This document shows, piece by piece, positions 35,850 through 45,657 of a DNA stretch of 64,000 nucleotides. The notes beneath the pieces were generated by a model, which saw only the letters and a program-made list of their open reading frames with translations, did no database searches and was not told the DNA's origin. Made by a program: the position numbers and the translations under genes. Position 1 is the stretch's first letter; each line of letters opens with the position of its first letter. Source of the DNA: Sinorhizobium glycinis (GTDB lineage: Bacteria; Pseudomonadota; Alphaproteobacteria; Rhizobiales; Rhizobiaceae); assembly GCF_001651865.1 (NCBI RefSeq), contig NZ_LPUX01000053.1, positions 682,001-746,000 of the forward strand, in the 5' to 3' direction.

Positions 35850-38315
35850 TTAAACGTTATCCCCTTCAGTCGACGTGCCCTGAGATTTACTGGCGGTACT
35901 TTTCAGGCCCCATCTCCAGCCGCTGATCGCAGGCATGTCGTCGCCGTATTTCTCGATATGCTGCCTATGCTCGATCAGTTTCTCGTGGATCGCCTGCTTG
36001 AAATAGGCGGCACGGGCCCCCAGTTGCGGCAGCCGGTCAATCACGTCCTCGACCAGATGGTATCGGTCGAGCTGGTTCAGCACCACCATGTCGAATGGCG
36101 TGGTCGTCGTACCCTCTTCCTTGTAGCCGCGCACGTGCAGATTTTTGTGATTCGCGCGACGGTAGGTGAGTCGGTGGATCAGCCAAGGATATCCATGGAA
36201 GGCGAAGATGATCGGCTTGTCCTTGGTGAACAATGCATCGAAGTCGCGGTTCGACAGGCCGTGCGGATGCTCTTCCGCTGGCTGCAGCTTCATCAGGTTC
36301 ACCACATTGATGACGCGCACCTTGATATCCGGCAGGTGCTCACGGATCAATTCGACCGCTGCCAGCGTCTCCAGGGTCGGAACGTCGCCGCAGCAGGCCA
36401 TCACCACATCCGGCTCGGCTCCTTTGTCGTTGCTCGCCCACTCCCAGATCCCGAGGCCGGCGGTGCAGTGCTTGATCGCCTGGTCCATGGTAAGCCATTG
36501 CGGCGCGGGCTGTTTGCCGGCGACGACGACATTGACGTAGTCGCGGCTCCTCAGGCAATGATCCGTAACCGATAGCAGCGTGTTCGCGTCCGGCGGCAGA
36601 TAAACCCGGATGACGTCGGCCTTCTTGTTAACGACGTGATCGATGAAGCCGGGGTCCTGATGGCTGAAGCCGTTGTGATCCTGCCGCCAGACATGGGAGC
36701 TCAGGAAGTAGTTGAGAGAGCCGATCGGGCGCCGCCACGGGATTTCCTTCGAGACCTTCAGCCACTTGGCGTGCTGGTTGAACATCGAGTCGATGATGTG
36801 GATGAATGCTTCGTAGCAGGAAAAGAAGCCGTGGCGTCCGGTCAGTAGGTAGCCCTCGAGCCATCCCTGGCACTGGTGTTCGCTCAGCACCTCCATCACT
36901 CGACCATCCGGCGAAAGGTGGTCGTCCTCCGGATAAATCTCTGCCATGTAGCAGCGGTTGGTGACCTCGAGCACATCTTGCCACCGGTTTGAGTTGTTCT
37001 CGTCTGGACTGAACAAGCGGAAGTTCTGGCTCTCCAGGTTCGATTTCATCACATCCCGGAGAAACTTGCCCATGACGCGGGCCGACTCTGCGACAGTCGT
37101 TCCGTGGCCGGAAAGCTCCACGGCATAGTCCTTGAAGTCGGGCATCTTCAAATCACGCAAAACGAGCCCGCCATTGGCATGCGGATTGTCGCTCATCCGC
37201 CGAGCGCCCTCAGGAGCAAGGGAAGCGATTTCGGACTTGAGCCGGCCGGTCTCGTCGAAAAGCTCTTCCGGCCTGTAACTTTTCATCCATTGCTCGAGAA
37301 TGCGGATATGCTCCGGCTTGTCCATCTCGCCCATGGGCACTTGGTGCGAGCGCCAGTAGTCCTCGCATTTCTTGCCGTCGATCTCCGGCGGGCATGTCCA
37401 GCCCTTCGGCGTCCGGAAGACGATCATCGGCCATGCCGGGCGCTTGAGATTACCGTTCGTACGCGCATCGGCCCAGATTTTCTTGATCTCGCCGACGGCG
37501 ATGTCGAGCACGCCGGCGAGCTTCTGGTGGACATCCTCGGGATCGCGGCCCCCGACAAAATACGGTTTGTAGCCCATGCCCTCGAAGAACTTGCGCAGTT
37601 CCTCCTCGGGAATGCGGGCGAGAAAGCAGGGATTGGCAATCTTGTAGCCGTTCAGATGAAGGATCGGCAGCACGCAGCCGTCGCGGGCGGGATTGAGGAA
37701 TTTGTTGCCCTGCCATCCGGTCGCGAGCGGCCCGGTCTCGGCTTCCCCGTCGCCTACGACGCAAGCGACGATCAGGTCGGGGTTGTCGAATGCCGCGCCG
37801 TAGGCATGGCTGAGCGCGTATCCGAGCTCGCCGCCCTCGTGGATGCTGCCGGGCGTTTCAGGTGCGACGTGGCTCGGTATGCCGCCGGGGAAGCTGAACT
37901 GCTTGAACAGCCGCTTCATGCCCTGCGCGTCCTGGCTGATATTGGGATAGACCTCGCTGTAGGTGCCTTCGAGGTAAGCGTGAGCGACGAGTGACGGTCC
38001 GCCGTGGCCAGGGCCGATGACGTAGATCATGTTGAGGTCGTCGCGCTTGATGACCCGATTCAGGTGCACATAGAGCATGTCGAGGCCCGGGGAGGTTCCC
38101 CAGTGCCCGAGCAATCGCGGCTTGATGTGCTCGCGCTTCAGCGGCTCTCTGAGCAGCGGATTGTCGAGCAGGTATATCTGGCCGACCGAGAGATAGTTGG
38201 AAGCCCGCCAGTAAGCATCGAGCAGATGCAATTCGTCAGGCGAAAGAGGACGAGATGCCGCTGAACTCTCGACGGTATCGTGGTTCATGCTGATTGCAGT
38301 GTTGGTCGAAGCCAT
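35850..38315 (-). CDS. xfp: Phosphoketolase (xylulose 5-phosphate/fructose 6-phosphate)
   Basis: Thiamine diphosphate enzyme splitting xylulose 5-P or fructose 6-P to acetyl phosphate plus glyceraldehyde 3-P or erythrose 4-P. The 821-residue protein shows [72 protein letters not shown], the ThDP motif [23 protein letters not shown] and the C-terminal [23 protein letters not shown]. The start at 38315 ([13 protein letters not shown]) has AGAGGAG seven bases upstream; the open frame runs further to 38810 without similarity. It is divergent from fba, and its acetyl phosphate can feed the phosphate acetyltransferase at 63208. A near-consensus FixK box lies 109 bases upstream. Confidence 0.97.
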   Translation of the reverse strand: MASTNTAISMNHDTVESSAASRPLSPDELHLLDAYWRASNYLSVGQIYLLDNPLLREPLKREHIKPRLLGHWGTSPGLDMLYVHLNRVIKRDDLNMIYVIGPGHGGPSLVAHAYLEGTYSEVYPNISQDAQGMKRLFKQFSFPGGIPSHVAPETPGSIHEGGELGYALSHAYGAAFDNPDLIVACVVGDGEAETGPLATGWQGNKFLNPARDGCVLPILHLNGYKIANPCFLARIPEEELRKFFEGMGYKPYFVGGRDPEDVHQKLAGVLDIAVGEIKKIWADARTNGNLKRPAWPMIVFRTPKGWTCPPEIDGKKCEDYWRSHQVPMGEMDKPEHIRILEQWMKSYRPEELFDETGRLKSEIASLAPEGARRMSDNPHANGGLVLRDLKMPDFKDYAVELSGHGTTVAESARVMGKFLRDVMKSNLESQNFRLFSPDENNSNRWQDVLEVTNRCYMAEIYPEDDHLSPDGRVMEVLSEHQCQGWLEGYLLTGRHGFFSCYEAFIHIIDSMFNQHAKWLKVSKEIPWRRPIGSLNYFLSSHVWRQDHNGFSHQDPGFIDHVVNKKADVIRVYLPPDANTLLSVTDHCLRSRDYVNVVVAGKQPAPQWLTMDQAIKHCTAGLGIWEWASNDKGAEPDVVMACCGDVPTLETLAAVELIREHLPDIKVRVINVVNLMKLQPAEEHPHGLSNRDFDALFTKDKPIIFAFHGYPWLIHRLTYRRANHKNLHVRGYKEEGTTTTPFDMVVLNQLDRYHLVEDVIDRLPQLGARAAYFKQAIHEKLIEHRQHIEKYGDDMPAISGWRWGLKSTASKSQGTSTEGDNV

Positions 38316-38395
38316 GGGTCGCTCCTCTCGACACAGGCACGCGCCACCACAAGCTGCGGCTGAGCAGCGACGGAGGCACGTCAGCCGAAACCAAA

Positions 38396-38437
38396 ACTTT
38401 ACTTCAATTTCATCGACCCGGCATTGCGTTGAATCAA
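38396..38437 (-). promoter_or_regulatory. Near-consensus FNR/FixK promoter of xfp
   Basis: TTGCGTTGAATCAA (38424-38437) matches TTGA-N6-TCAA with one mismatch. Reading on the minus strand towards xfp, TAAAGT (38401-38396) falls where a class II FNR promoter has its -10 element, placing transcription start near 38389, about 74 bases before the xfp ATG. Confidence 0.5.
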
Positions 38438-38703
38438 TGAGGCGCCCTTGTTCGGACATGAATCGCCCCACGCCTCCGGACCGCAAAGTGCGGCGTTGCA
38501 GATGCGGGGACTCGAAGATTGACGCCGGACAGCGAAGCTCGAACGCCCGGAGCACGTTCCATTCACCCGCCAACACAGCGGCAGAGCTGGAGATGTCGAG
38601 CGAAGACGCCGCTTCGCCTTGCTCATTGTCCCGACTGACGAAGAAGTGATGATCGCCCAGCATGCATTGGATTTGGCCGAGCGAAATTGAATTTCGCGTC
38701 CTG

Positions 38704-38745
38704 TTGATCGAAGTCAAAGCCAGCTCTGATCTCGACTGATATTCT
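38704..38745 (+). promoter_or_regulatory. FNR/FixK-type promoter of fba
   Basis: A perfect box TTGATCGAAGTCAA lies at 38704-38717, with TATTCT (38740-38745) as the -10. The implied start near 38752 puts the box centre at -41.5, the class II position, 16 bases before the fba ATG. The rest of the 452-base xfp/fba gap holds the xfp promoter and no gene. Confidence 0.7.
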
Positions 38746-38767
38746 TTCGAAGACCAGAGGATGTACG

Positions 38768-39787
38768 ATGAACCACGATCTGGGGAGCATCGCGGCGGCG
38801 CTAGTCGCAAAGGGAAAGGGCATTCTGGCGGCGGATGAAACCGTCCCCACTTTGACCAAGCGGTTCGACGCGCTGAAAATCCAGTCCACCGAGGAAAGCC
38901 GACGCACCTACCGTGAAATGCTCTTCGCGTCCGTAGGCGCGGCCGAGTTCATCAGCGGCGTCATCATGCACGATGAGACTATCCGCCAGAAGAGCTCCAG
39001 TGGGGTCTCGTTCGCTCAACTCCTCTCCGACCAGGGCATCCTTCCTGGCATCAAGGTCGATACCGGCGCAAAGCCTCTCGCCGGCTCTTTCGACGAGAAG
39101 ATCACTGAAGGGCTCGACGGGCTTCGAGATCGCCTCTCCGAGTACCGCAGTATGGGCGCCCGCTTCGCGAAGTGGCGTGCAGTTATTCGCATTGCGGACA
39201 ACCTGCCGAGTGCCGCGTGCGTCAGTGCCAACGCACACGCGCTCGGTCGATACGCCGCGCTTTGTCAGGAGCAGCATCTCGTGCCGATCGTCGAACCGGA
39301 GGTGTTGATGGACGGATCGCACACGATCGCCCGCTGCGAGGAGGTGACCGGCGTGGTCCTTCACGCGGTCTTCCGCGCCCTCTTCGAGCAGCGTGTCGTA
39401 CTGGAGTGCATGCTGCTCAAGCCCAACATGGTGATCGCGGGTGAAGAGTGCTCTCCTCCGGACAAGGTGAAGGAGGTTGCGGTTGCCACACTCCGCTGCT
39501 TGCGCCAGCACGTCCCCGCGGCGGTCCCCGGTATCGTGTTCCTGTCAGGCGGTCAGGACGACCTGGTGGCCACCGCCCACCTCAACGCCATCAACCGACT
39601 GCCCGGACCAAACCCCTGGAAGATCAGCTTTTCCTATGGGCGCGCCCTCCAGGATCCGGCGTTGAAGGCGTGGCATGGGCGCGATGAGAACCTGCAGCTG
39701 GGTCAGCAGGCTCTTTACCACCGGGCTCGCTGCAACGGGGCGGCCAGTCTCGGGGCATACACCGATGAGATGGAAGCGCTAGCCTAG
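38768..39787 (+). CDS. fba: Class I fructose-bisphosphate aldolase
   Basis: Cleaves fructose 1,6-bisphosphate through a Schiff base. Its 339 residues match the class I family: [24 protein letters not shown] at the start, [60 protein letters not shown], the catalytic-lysine segment [39 protein letters not shown] and [20 protein letters not shown]. It is first in a plus-strand series with the phosphatase, GH94 and marC genes and is divergent from xfp. An FNR/FixK-type promoter lies immediately upstream. Class I aldolase is a second isoform beyond the usual rhizobial class II enzyme. Confidence 0.94.
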   Translation: MNHDLGSIAAALVAKGKGILAADETVPTLTKRFDALKIQSTEESRRTYREMLFASVGAAEFISGVIMHDETIRQKSSSGVSFAQLLSDQGILPGIKVDTGAKPLAGSFDEKITEGLDGLRDRLSEYRSMGARFAKWRAVIRIADNLPSAACVSANAHALGRYAALCQEQHLVPIVEPEVLMDGSHTIARCEEVTGVVLHAVFRALFEQRVVLECMLLKPNMVIAGEECSPPDKVKEVAVATLRCLRQHVPAAVPGIVFLSGGQDDLVATAHLNAINRLPGPNPWKISFSYGRALQDPALKAWHGRDENLQLGQQALYHRARCNGAASLGAYTDEMEALA

Positions 39788-39892
39788 GGCATCCGCCCCA
39801 TTGCGGCCAGCCGGGGCGACGAGGAATACCGTCGGTGCATCCTGGCGCCGGTCGGATGGGACGTTCAAACGTCCAAGCTGGGAGGGCTGGAC

Positions 39893-40462
39893 GTGAATAT
39901 ATTCGTAATCAGACATGGGGAGACCGAGTGGAGCCTGAGCGGTCAGCATACCGGCACAACAGACGTCTCCCTGACCGACAATGGACGACGACAGGCTGAG
40001 CGAATGCGGCCGGTACTGGCCAAGCAGACGTTCGCGCTCGTTCTCGTAAGCCCGCTGCAGCGGGCACGGGAGACTTGCGACTTGGCGGGCTTCGGCGAGA
40101 ACGCCATTGTCGATCCGGGCTTGATGGAGTGGAACTACGGCGAATACGAGGGGCTGACGCCTCAGCAAATCGAGGCAAAAAGTCCGGGCTGGTTGATTTT
40201 CCGGGACGGATGCCCGGGCGGGGAGAAACCGGCGCAAGTTGGTGCTCGTGTGGATCAGGTCGTGGGTCGGGCGCGGGCTGCTAACGGCGACGTCGCGCTG
40301 TTCGCACATGGGCACGTGCTGCGCGTGCTCGCGGCAAGGTGGATTGGATTGCCACCGCGTGCAGGACAGCATTTTCTCTTGAATACCGGCACGTTGAGCG
40401 TTCTCGCCTACTACCACGAGATACCCGCAGTGAGGATCTGGAATGGACACCTCGCTGGCTAG
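39893..40462 (+). CDS. Histidine phosphatase family protein (phosphoglycerate mutase-like)
   Basis: A 189-residue member of the histidine phosphatase superfamily. The N-terminal catalytic motif is VIRHGETEWSLSGQHTG (RHG with the phospho-accepting His), followed by SPLQRARETCDLAG, the acid motif LMEWNYGEYEGLT and the second His in ALFAHGHVLRVLAARW. It resembles small-molecule phosphatases such as SHB17/GpmB-type enzymes. The context between aldolase and GH94 suggests a sugar-phosphate substrate, for example sedoheptulose or fructose bisphosphate or glucose 1-phosphate, but this is inference. The start is GTG at 39893, with GGGAGG eight bases upstream. Confidence 0.88.
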   Translation: MNIFVIRHGETEWSLSGQHTGTTDVSLTDNGRRQAERMRPVLAKQTFALVLVSPLQRARETCDLAGFGENAIVDPGLMEWNYGEYEGLTPQQIEAKSPGWLIFRDGCPGGEKPAQVGARVDQVVGRARAANGDVALFAHGHVLRVLAARWIGLPPRAGQHFLLNTGTLSVLAYYHEIPAVRIWNGHLAG

Positions 40463-40614
40463 AACCCGGTGGAGCGCCGGGCGTTTCCGGCGAGCCGGAG
40501 ACCTTTTGCATGCTCGCATGGCTTTTGCGCCCTGCGGGCTCGAACAACGCCACATCTGCGCCGCTCTGGCGCGGGCGCCGTCGTCCAGCTTTGCGTTAAG
40601 GTGGGGAAACGCTG

Positions 40615-43600
40615 ATGTCAAAATCGGTCCTTGGCGCGTCTAAGGCGAGACAGAGTGGCCGTCCTGAGTTGCTAGGTCCGGGGCATGCCGTCGCTTTGCT
40701 CTCTAACGGTCGCTACAGCGTCATGATCACGGGCGCCGGTGCCGGTCGTGGCAGGTGGCGGGACCTTGACGTTACTCGGTGGCGGGAGGATCTGACACGA
40801 GATTGCTGGGGGCAGTTCTGCTACGTTCGAGATCTGGCAGACAACACGCTGTGGTCCATTGGAAGGCAACCAGTCTTCCGACCTGCAACCATCTACGAGC
40901 ACGCTTTTCATGGTGACAGGACCGAGTTCCGCTGTCGCGCCGAAGACATCGATATTTCCTGGAAAGTCTGCGTCCCACCGAATGCCGACGCGGAGGTGCG
41001 GGTGCTTACGGTCCTGAACCATGGCAAAAGGGAACGAAGCCTCGAATTCACCAGCTATTCCGAGGTGTGCCTGAACGATCGCCGCGCGGACCGGGCGCAC
41101 CCGGCATTTGCCAAGCTCTTCGTGGAGACAGACTACGATGATGTGACGGGCGCCCTGTTTGCGCGTCGCAGGCCGCGCCATGCAGAAGAAAGACCAGTCT
41201 GGGCGGTTCATGTTTCGTCGTCCAGCGAACAGGTCGGCGAGGTACTGGAGTATGAGACCGATCGATTGAGATTCCTTGGACGCGGCCGCACGCCGTCAAA
41301 TCCCGCAGCATTTGACGCAGGCACAGCGCTTTCCAGAACGACAGGTCCCGTTCTCGATCCGGTCTTCTGTCTGCGACGGACGGTGCATCTGGAGCCTGGC
41401 GCTACGGCGCGCGTGGCTTTCGTGACGGGAGCCGATGACGACGAATCGGCAGTCCGGGCAATCGCCAAGCAGTATTCGAGTATCGACGCGGTCGATGAGG
41501 CATTCGCTGCCGCGCTGGAGAGTCATCAAACCGAAGATCTGAAGCTGACTGCCGACGAGGTGGCCCTATTCAACCGGCTCGCTGGCTGTATCGTGTTTGC
41601 TAATCCGACCATGCGGCAGGCGGGTCCATTCAAGAAAAGCCGATTGGACCGAGCGGCTCTATGGGCTCACGGAATTTCGGGCGATCTTCCGATCGTGTTG
41701 GTTCGTATCGATAGCGACGGCGACAAGCCACTTGTTCGTGAGGTCACGATTGCGCACGACTTCAGCCGCCGCCGAGGTCTGCAATTCGACCTTGTCTTGT
41801 TCGATGAGCGGGGCGCCACCAGTACCAAGCGATTGATCACGAAACTGCAAGCCGGGTCGGAGGCCGACATGCTGGGCAAGCCAGGAGGAATCTTTGTCTT
41901 GTCAGCCGCCACCGCCTCGGACGATCAAGTGGAAACGATCGCCGCCGCCTCCCGCATCGTCCTGTCGAGTAGATCGGGTTCACTCGCCAAGCAGTTTGAT
42001 CGGCAAGACCCGGTTGAATCGCGTTCCTCACAGGCGCGGACGTCGCGAGCAAGCGACGTACTCAAGGAACCTGCATCCGCCCCAGTGAAGGATCTGCTGT
42101 TTTGGAACGGATTCGGAGGCTTCACCCTTGACGGGCGCGAATACGTCGTTGCGGTGGACGGGGTCAATTCGCAACCGTCGGCACTGCCCCCGGCTCCGTG
42201 GAGCAACGTCATCGCAAACCCGAGTTTCGGCTGCCTAACGACGGAAGCCGGACTTGGCTATTCCTGGGCCGGCAACAGCCAGATGAACCGGTTGACGCCT
42301 TGGTCGAACGACCCGGTTTCGGACACGCCTGGCGAGGTCGTCTACTTGCGGGACGAAGAGACCGGAGAGGTTTGGACTCCGACGCCCTTGCCACTCGGCG
42401 AGCGAACGTTCGTGACCGTTCGGCATGGCCAGGGCTACAGTCGTTATGAAAGCGACAGTCGAAAGCTCCATCAGACATTAACCGTGCATGTTCCGCCGAA
42501 TGATGAAATCAAGATCGTTCGTCTCGGATTGACCAACAGTGACTCCAAGAGTCGCCATCTATCGGCAACTTATTTCGTCGAGTGGGTTCTGGGGGTGCAC
42601 CGTGAAGACGCCGCGATGCAGATCGTCTGCGAACGCGATGCCGCTTCAGGAGCCATCGTGGCGTGGAATCCATGGGCCAACGACTTTGCTGGAAAACTGG
42701 CATTTGTGGCCGCCAATCCCGCTGCGAGTTCAGCCACGTCGGATCGCACGGGGTTTCTGGGCAAATACGGTACCGTTTTTCGGCCGGCAGCCCTGGAGCA
42801 CTCCGGTCTGGCGGAGAGTTTCGGCCCTCTGCAAGATCCCTGCGGTGCGTTGATGGTAGGTGTTTCGTTGGCGCCCGGCGAGAGCAAGGAGATTGTCTTC
42901 GTCCTTGGACAGGCTGCTGGGCTCGACGAGGTCCGCCGGCTTGTTCGCGAACATGCCGAATCCGGCCGTGCTCGTGAAAGCTTCGCCGTCATATCTCGTG
43001 AATGGGACGAAATTCTAAATGCGGTGCGGGTTTCAACGCCGGACATCGGCTTGAACTTGATGATGAATCGTTGGTTGTTGTACCAGGTGCTCGCTTGTCG
43101 CGTCTGGGCGCGCTCTGCCTTCTATCAGTCCGGAGGCGCGTTCGGCTTCAGGGATCAGCTCCAGGATGTGATGGCATTGGTCCACAGTGCGCCGAATGAG
43201 ACTCGTTCGCAGATTCTGCGGGCGGCCGGCCGCCAATTCACGGAGGGCGACGTCCAGCACTGGTGGCATCCTCCGTCCGGCGTCGGGGTGCGCACGCGCA
43301 TGACCGATGACCTGTATTTTCTGCCTTTCGTGGTTCACCACTATGTTTCGATTACTGGCGATGCCCACCTGCTTGATGAGCGGGTACCCTTCATCGCATC
43401 ACCACCACTGAAGGAGGATCAGGAAGAGGATTTCGGCGTTCCTGTACTCAGCGAAGGGGCCGGTACCGTCTACGAGCACTGCGTCCGGGCATTGGAGCAC
43501 GGGTTCCGGCTCGGCCGCCACGGCTTGCCGCTCATGGGAACCGGCGACTGGAACGATGGCATGAACAAGGTTGGAGCCGGCGGCAGAGGTGAAAGCGTTT

Positions 43601-44508
43601 GGAACGGCTGGTTCTTTTTGACGGTACTGAATTCATTTGCGATGACCGCATCTTCGCGCGGCGATGACGGCCGTGCCAAGTGGTGCCTAGAACGCGCCGA
43701 GGAACTGCGCGCTGCCCTGGAAGCACATGCTTGGGACGGCGCCTGGTATCGCCGCGCCTATTTTGACGACGGCACGCCTCTCGGTTCATCCTCCAACGAC
43801 GAATGCCAGATCGATGCCATTCCGCAGGCTTGGGCCGTCATCTCTGGCTTGGCCGACGAGGAGCGCGCGTCGAAGGCGATGAGCGCGGCCTATCAAAGGC
43901 TCGTGCGCCGGCAAGACAAGCTGATTCAGTTGTTCGACCCGCCGTTCGACAGGGGGTCCCTGCAGCCGGGCTACATCAAGGGCTATGTTCCCGGCATACG
44001 AGAAAATGGCGGACAGTATACCCATGCGGCCGCATGGTTCGTGCTCGCGTCGGCACTGCAAGGAGACGGCGATCGGGCCCTGGAGCTTTGGGGCCTGATC
44101 AATCCGATCAATCATGCTTCGACGAAGCGTGATGCCGAGCACTATATGGTCGAGCCTTATGTCGTCAGCGCCGACGTTTATGGTGCACCACCGCACACCG
44201 GACGTGGTGGCTGGACGTGGTACACCGGATCAGCCGCCTGGTTGTATCGAGTGGCACTGGAAGCCATCCTTGGACTGCGCCGACAAGACCAGACCCTGCG
44301 ATTTGAGCCCCGTGTTCCGGCAAGCTGGTCAGGTTATGAGTTGAGCTACAAGCATGGATCGGCGACATACCGCGTCCATTTCGATAATTCAAAAAGGGCA
44401 GGTCGGGGAGTGCGCTCCGTTACGTTGGACGGAACCGTCTTTGCTGACGGGATCGTACCACTTACTGACGACGGGCTGACGCACGATGTTCATGTCGTAA
44501 TTGGTTAG
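40615..44508 (+). CDS. GH94 family protein, NdvB C-terminal-like, without glycosyltransferase domain
   Basis: A 1297-residue protein resembling the C-terminal section of cyclic beta-1,2-glucan synthase (NdvB/Cgs) and stand-alone 1,2-beta-oligoglucan phosphorylases. It has an N-terminal beta-rich unit (GRYSVMITGAGAGRGRWRDLDVTRW, 30-54), a repeat of that unit near 490-560 (FWNGFGGFTLDGREYVV, PWSNVIANPSFGCLTTEAGLGYSWAGNSQ), then the alpha/alpha barrel: RSAFYQSGGAFGFRDQLQDVMAL, QHWWHPPSGVGVRTRMTDD, the catalytic GTGDWNDGMN (DWND at 978-981) and YVVSADVYGAPPHTGRGGWTWYTGSAAW. No GT84 domain, membrane helix or signal peptide is present. Likely reaction: phosphorolysis of beta-1,2-glucan to glucose 1-phosphate. 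Confidence 0.88.
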   Translation: MSKSVLGASKARQSGRPELLGPGHAVALLSNGRYSVMITGAGAGRGRWRDLDVTRWREDLTRDCWGQFCYVRDLADNTLWSIGRQPVFRPATIYEHAFHGDRTEFRCRAEDIDISWKVCVPPNADAEVRVLTVLNHGKRERSLEFTSYSEVCLNDRRADRAHPAFAKLFVETDYDDVTGALFARRRPRHAEERPVWAVHVSSSSEQVGEVLEYETDRLRFLGRGRTPSNPAAFDAGTALSRTTGPVLDPVFCLRRTVHLEPGATARVAFVTGADDDESAVRAIAKQYSSIDAVDEAFAAALESHQTEDLKLTADEVALFNRLAGCIVFANPTMRQAGPFKKSRLDRAALWAHGISGDLPIVLVRIDSDGDKPLVREVTIAHDFSRRRGLQFDLVLFDERGATSTKRLITKLQAGSEADMLGKPGGIFVLSAATASDDQVETIAAASRIVLSSRSGSLAKQFDRQDPVESRSSQARTSRASDVLKEPASAPVKDLLFWNGFGGFTLDGREYVVAVDGVNSQPSALPPAPWSNVIANPSFGCLTTEAGLGYSWAGNSQMNRLTPWSNDPVSDTPGEVVYLRDEETGEVWTPTPLPLGERTFVTVRHGQGYSRYESDSRKLHQTLTVHVPPNDEIKIVRLGLTNSDSKSRHLSATYFVEWVLGVHREDAAMQIVCERDAASGAIVAWNPWANDFAGKLAFVAANPAASSATSDRTGFLGKYGTVFRPAALEHSGLAESFGPLQDPCGALMVGVSLAPGESKEIVFVLGQAAGLDEVRRLVREHAESGRARESFAVISREWDEILNAVRVSTPDIGLNLMMNRWLLYQVLACRVWARSAFYQSGGAFGFRDQLQDVMALVHSAPNETRSQILRAAGRQFTEGDVQHWWHPPSGVGVRTRMTDDLYFLPFVVHHYVSITGDAHLLDERVPFIASPPLKEDQEEDFGVPVLSEGAGTVYEHCVRALEHGFRLGRHGLPLMGTGDWNDGMNKVGAGGRGESVWNGWFFLTVLNSFAMTASSRGDDGRAKWCLERAEELRAALEAHAWDGAWYRRAYFDDGTPLGSSSNDECQIDAIPQAWAVISGLADEERASKAMSAAYQRLVRRQDKLIQLFDPPFDRGSLQPGYIKGYVPGIRENGGQYTHAAAWFVLASALQGDGDRALELWGLINPINHASTKRDAEHYMVEPYVVSADVYGAPPHTGRGGWTWYTGSAAWLYRVALEAILGLRRQDQTLRFEPRVPASWSGYELSYKHGSATYRVHFDNSKRAGRGVRSVTLDGTVFADGIVPLTDDGLTHDVHVVIG

Positions 44509-44589
44509 CGATCACGAGACCGAGTGCTCTCTACTGGCTTCCCCTTGTGACAGCGTCCGTTCACCCGGACAGTAGATGCGCGGATTCTG

Positions 44590-45393
44590 GTGAAAGCAAT
44601 GGCGATTAACACCTGCGACTGCAACGGTAACCCAAAAGATTTGGCGCCGCGACAGTTCGACCGAAACCGCCTGACGTCACTTTGTCTGATGGCGGGGCTC
44701 TCGGTGCTCCTCGCGATGCCTGCGTTCGCGCAAGTGCCATCCGGAACGGTAGCCCAGGGACCAGAATTTGGTGCACGCAAAATTTTTCTCATGCTGTTCC
44801 TGATGCTCGGTCCGATCAAGATTCTGGTTCCGTTTGTAGGCATGACGCAGGGTTTCGATCCCGCCTTTCGCCGTGCTTTGGCGAGAAGAGCCATTCTGTT
44901 TTCCGCAGCTGCGCTTGCCCTTGCAGGTGTGCTCGGACGCAGCATGCTCGAGAATTTCGAGATCTCATTGCCGGTGCTCGCCCTCACCGGCGGCGTGATT
45001 CTGTTTCTTGTGGCTCTGCAAACAGTGCTGCAGCAATCTGCCGGCGCCGTGAACTTCCCAAAATGGGCCGACCAACCGCCCGATCTCAAACTGGCCTTCA
45101 CGCCGCTCGCGTTCCCGACGATAGTAACACCCTATGGAATCGCAGCAGTGATCGTGTTCGCAACGTTGGCCGGAAATCGATACGACGCCGAGTTGACGGT
45201 GGCCGGCATCGTGCTGCTCATCCTCACATTAGACTGGACGGCGATGCTGTTCGCCGAGACCATCCTGAAATGGGTTGGAACGGCGCTTCAGGTATTTGCC
45301 GTTGTTCTTGGCGTTACTCAGGTCGCCCTTGGCCTGCAAGTGATCCTGCACAGCCTCGCCATGATCGGCGTCTTCGCCGAACCCGCGATTTGA
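44590..45393 (+). CDS. MarC family integral membrane protein
   Basis: A 267-residue inner-membrane protein of the MarC/UPF0056 family with about six helices. The diagnostic parts are FLMLFLMLGPIKILVPFVGMTQG (about 67-89), FEISLPVLALTGGVILFLVALQTV and AFTPLAFPTIVTPYGIAAVIVFATLAG. Family function is unsettled; it was once linked wrongly to multiple antibiotic resistance. A cleavable-looking segment (LCLMAGLSVLLAMPAFAQ) precedes the first family helix, an N-terminal addition that is uncommon. The start is GTG at 44590 or ATG at 44599. It lies 81 bases after the GH94 gene and ends the plus-strand run. Confidence 0.85.
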   Translation: MKAMAINTCDCNGNPKDLAPRQFDRNRLTSLCLMAGLSVLLAMPAFAQVPSGTVAQGPEFGARKIFLMLFLMLGPIKILVPFVGMTQGFDPAFRRALARRAILFSAAALALAGVLGRSMLENFEISLPVLALTGGVILFLVALQTVLQQSAGAVNFPKWADQPPDLKLAFTPLAFPTIVTPYGIAAVIVFATLAGNRYDAELTVAGIVLLILTLDWTAMLFAETILKWVGTALQVFAVVLGVTQVALGLQVILHSLAMIGVFAEPAI

Positions 45394-45431
45394 GATCTGA
45401 GACGCCAACCAGGTGACGACGTCATGGGGGC

Positions 45432-45587
45432 TCAGATAGCCCCGAGCCCGTGGAAGATCAGCTCGCCGGCAGATCCATTTTTCGTCCAGGCTAAGAAGGT
45501 GAAGGTTTGTCGATACCGGCCGCGGCGCGATGCTGGCGGCTTGGCCTGTGTAGGCCCGCATCGAAAAACCTTCACCTTCTCGGACAT
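45432..45587 (-). CDS. Possible 51-residue small protein
   Basis: A short minus-strand frame starting MSEKVKVFRCGPTQAKPP, with a very good ribosome site (AAGGGGGAG four bases before the ATG). It spans a 21-base inverted repeat, so both ends of the peptide derive from complementary DNA (EKVKVF and TFTFLAW). No family was recognised. It could equally be an accident of the repeat. It lies just downstream of the cyclase gene on the same strand. Confidence 0.25.
   Translation of the reverse strand: MSEKVKVFRCGPTQAKPPASRRGRYRQTFTFLAWTKNGSAGELIFHGLGAI
45494..45580. repeat. Inverted repeat with 21-base arms between marC and the cyclase gene
   Basis: AGAAGGTGAAGGTTTGTCGAT (45494-45514, 21 bases, given as positions for comparison) pairs with 45560-45580 with a single mismatch around a 45-base spacer. 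It lies in the 264-base space between convergent genes and is unlike the other rhizobial repeats in this window. It may act as a bidirectional terminator or be a small mobile repeat. Confidence 0.65.
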
Positions 45588-45657
45588 CGGCTCCCCCTTT
45601 CCGAAGGGCACATTCCCCGCGAAAACCGGACCTTCCGATACGTTGTCGTCCGCTGCA

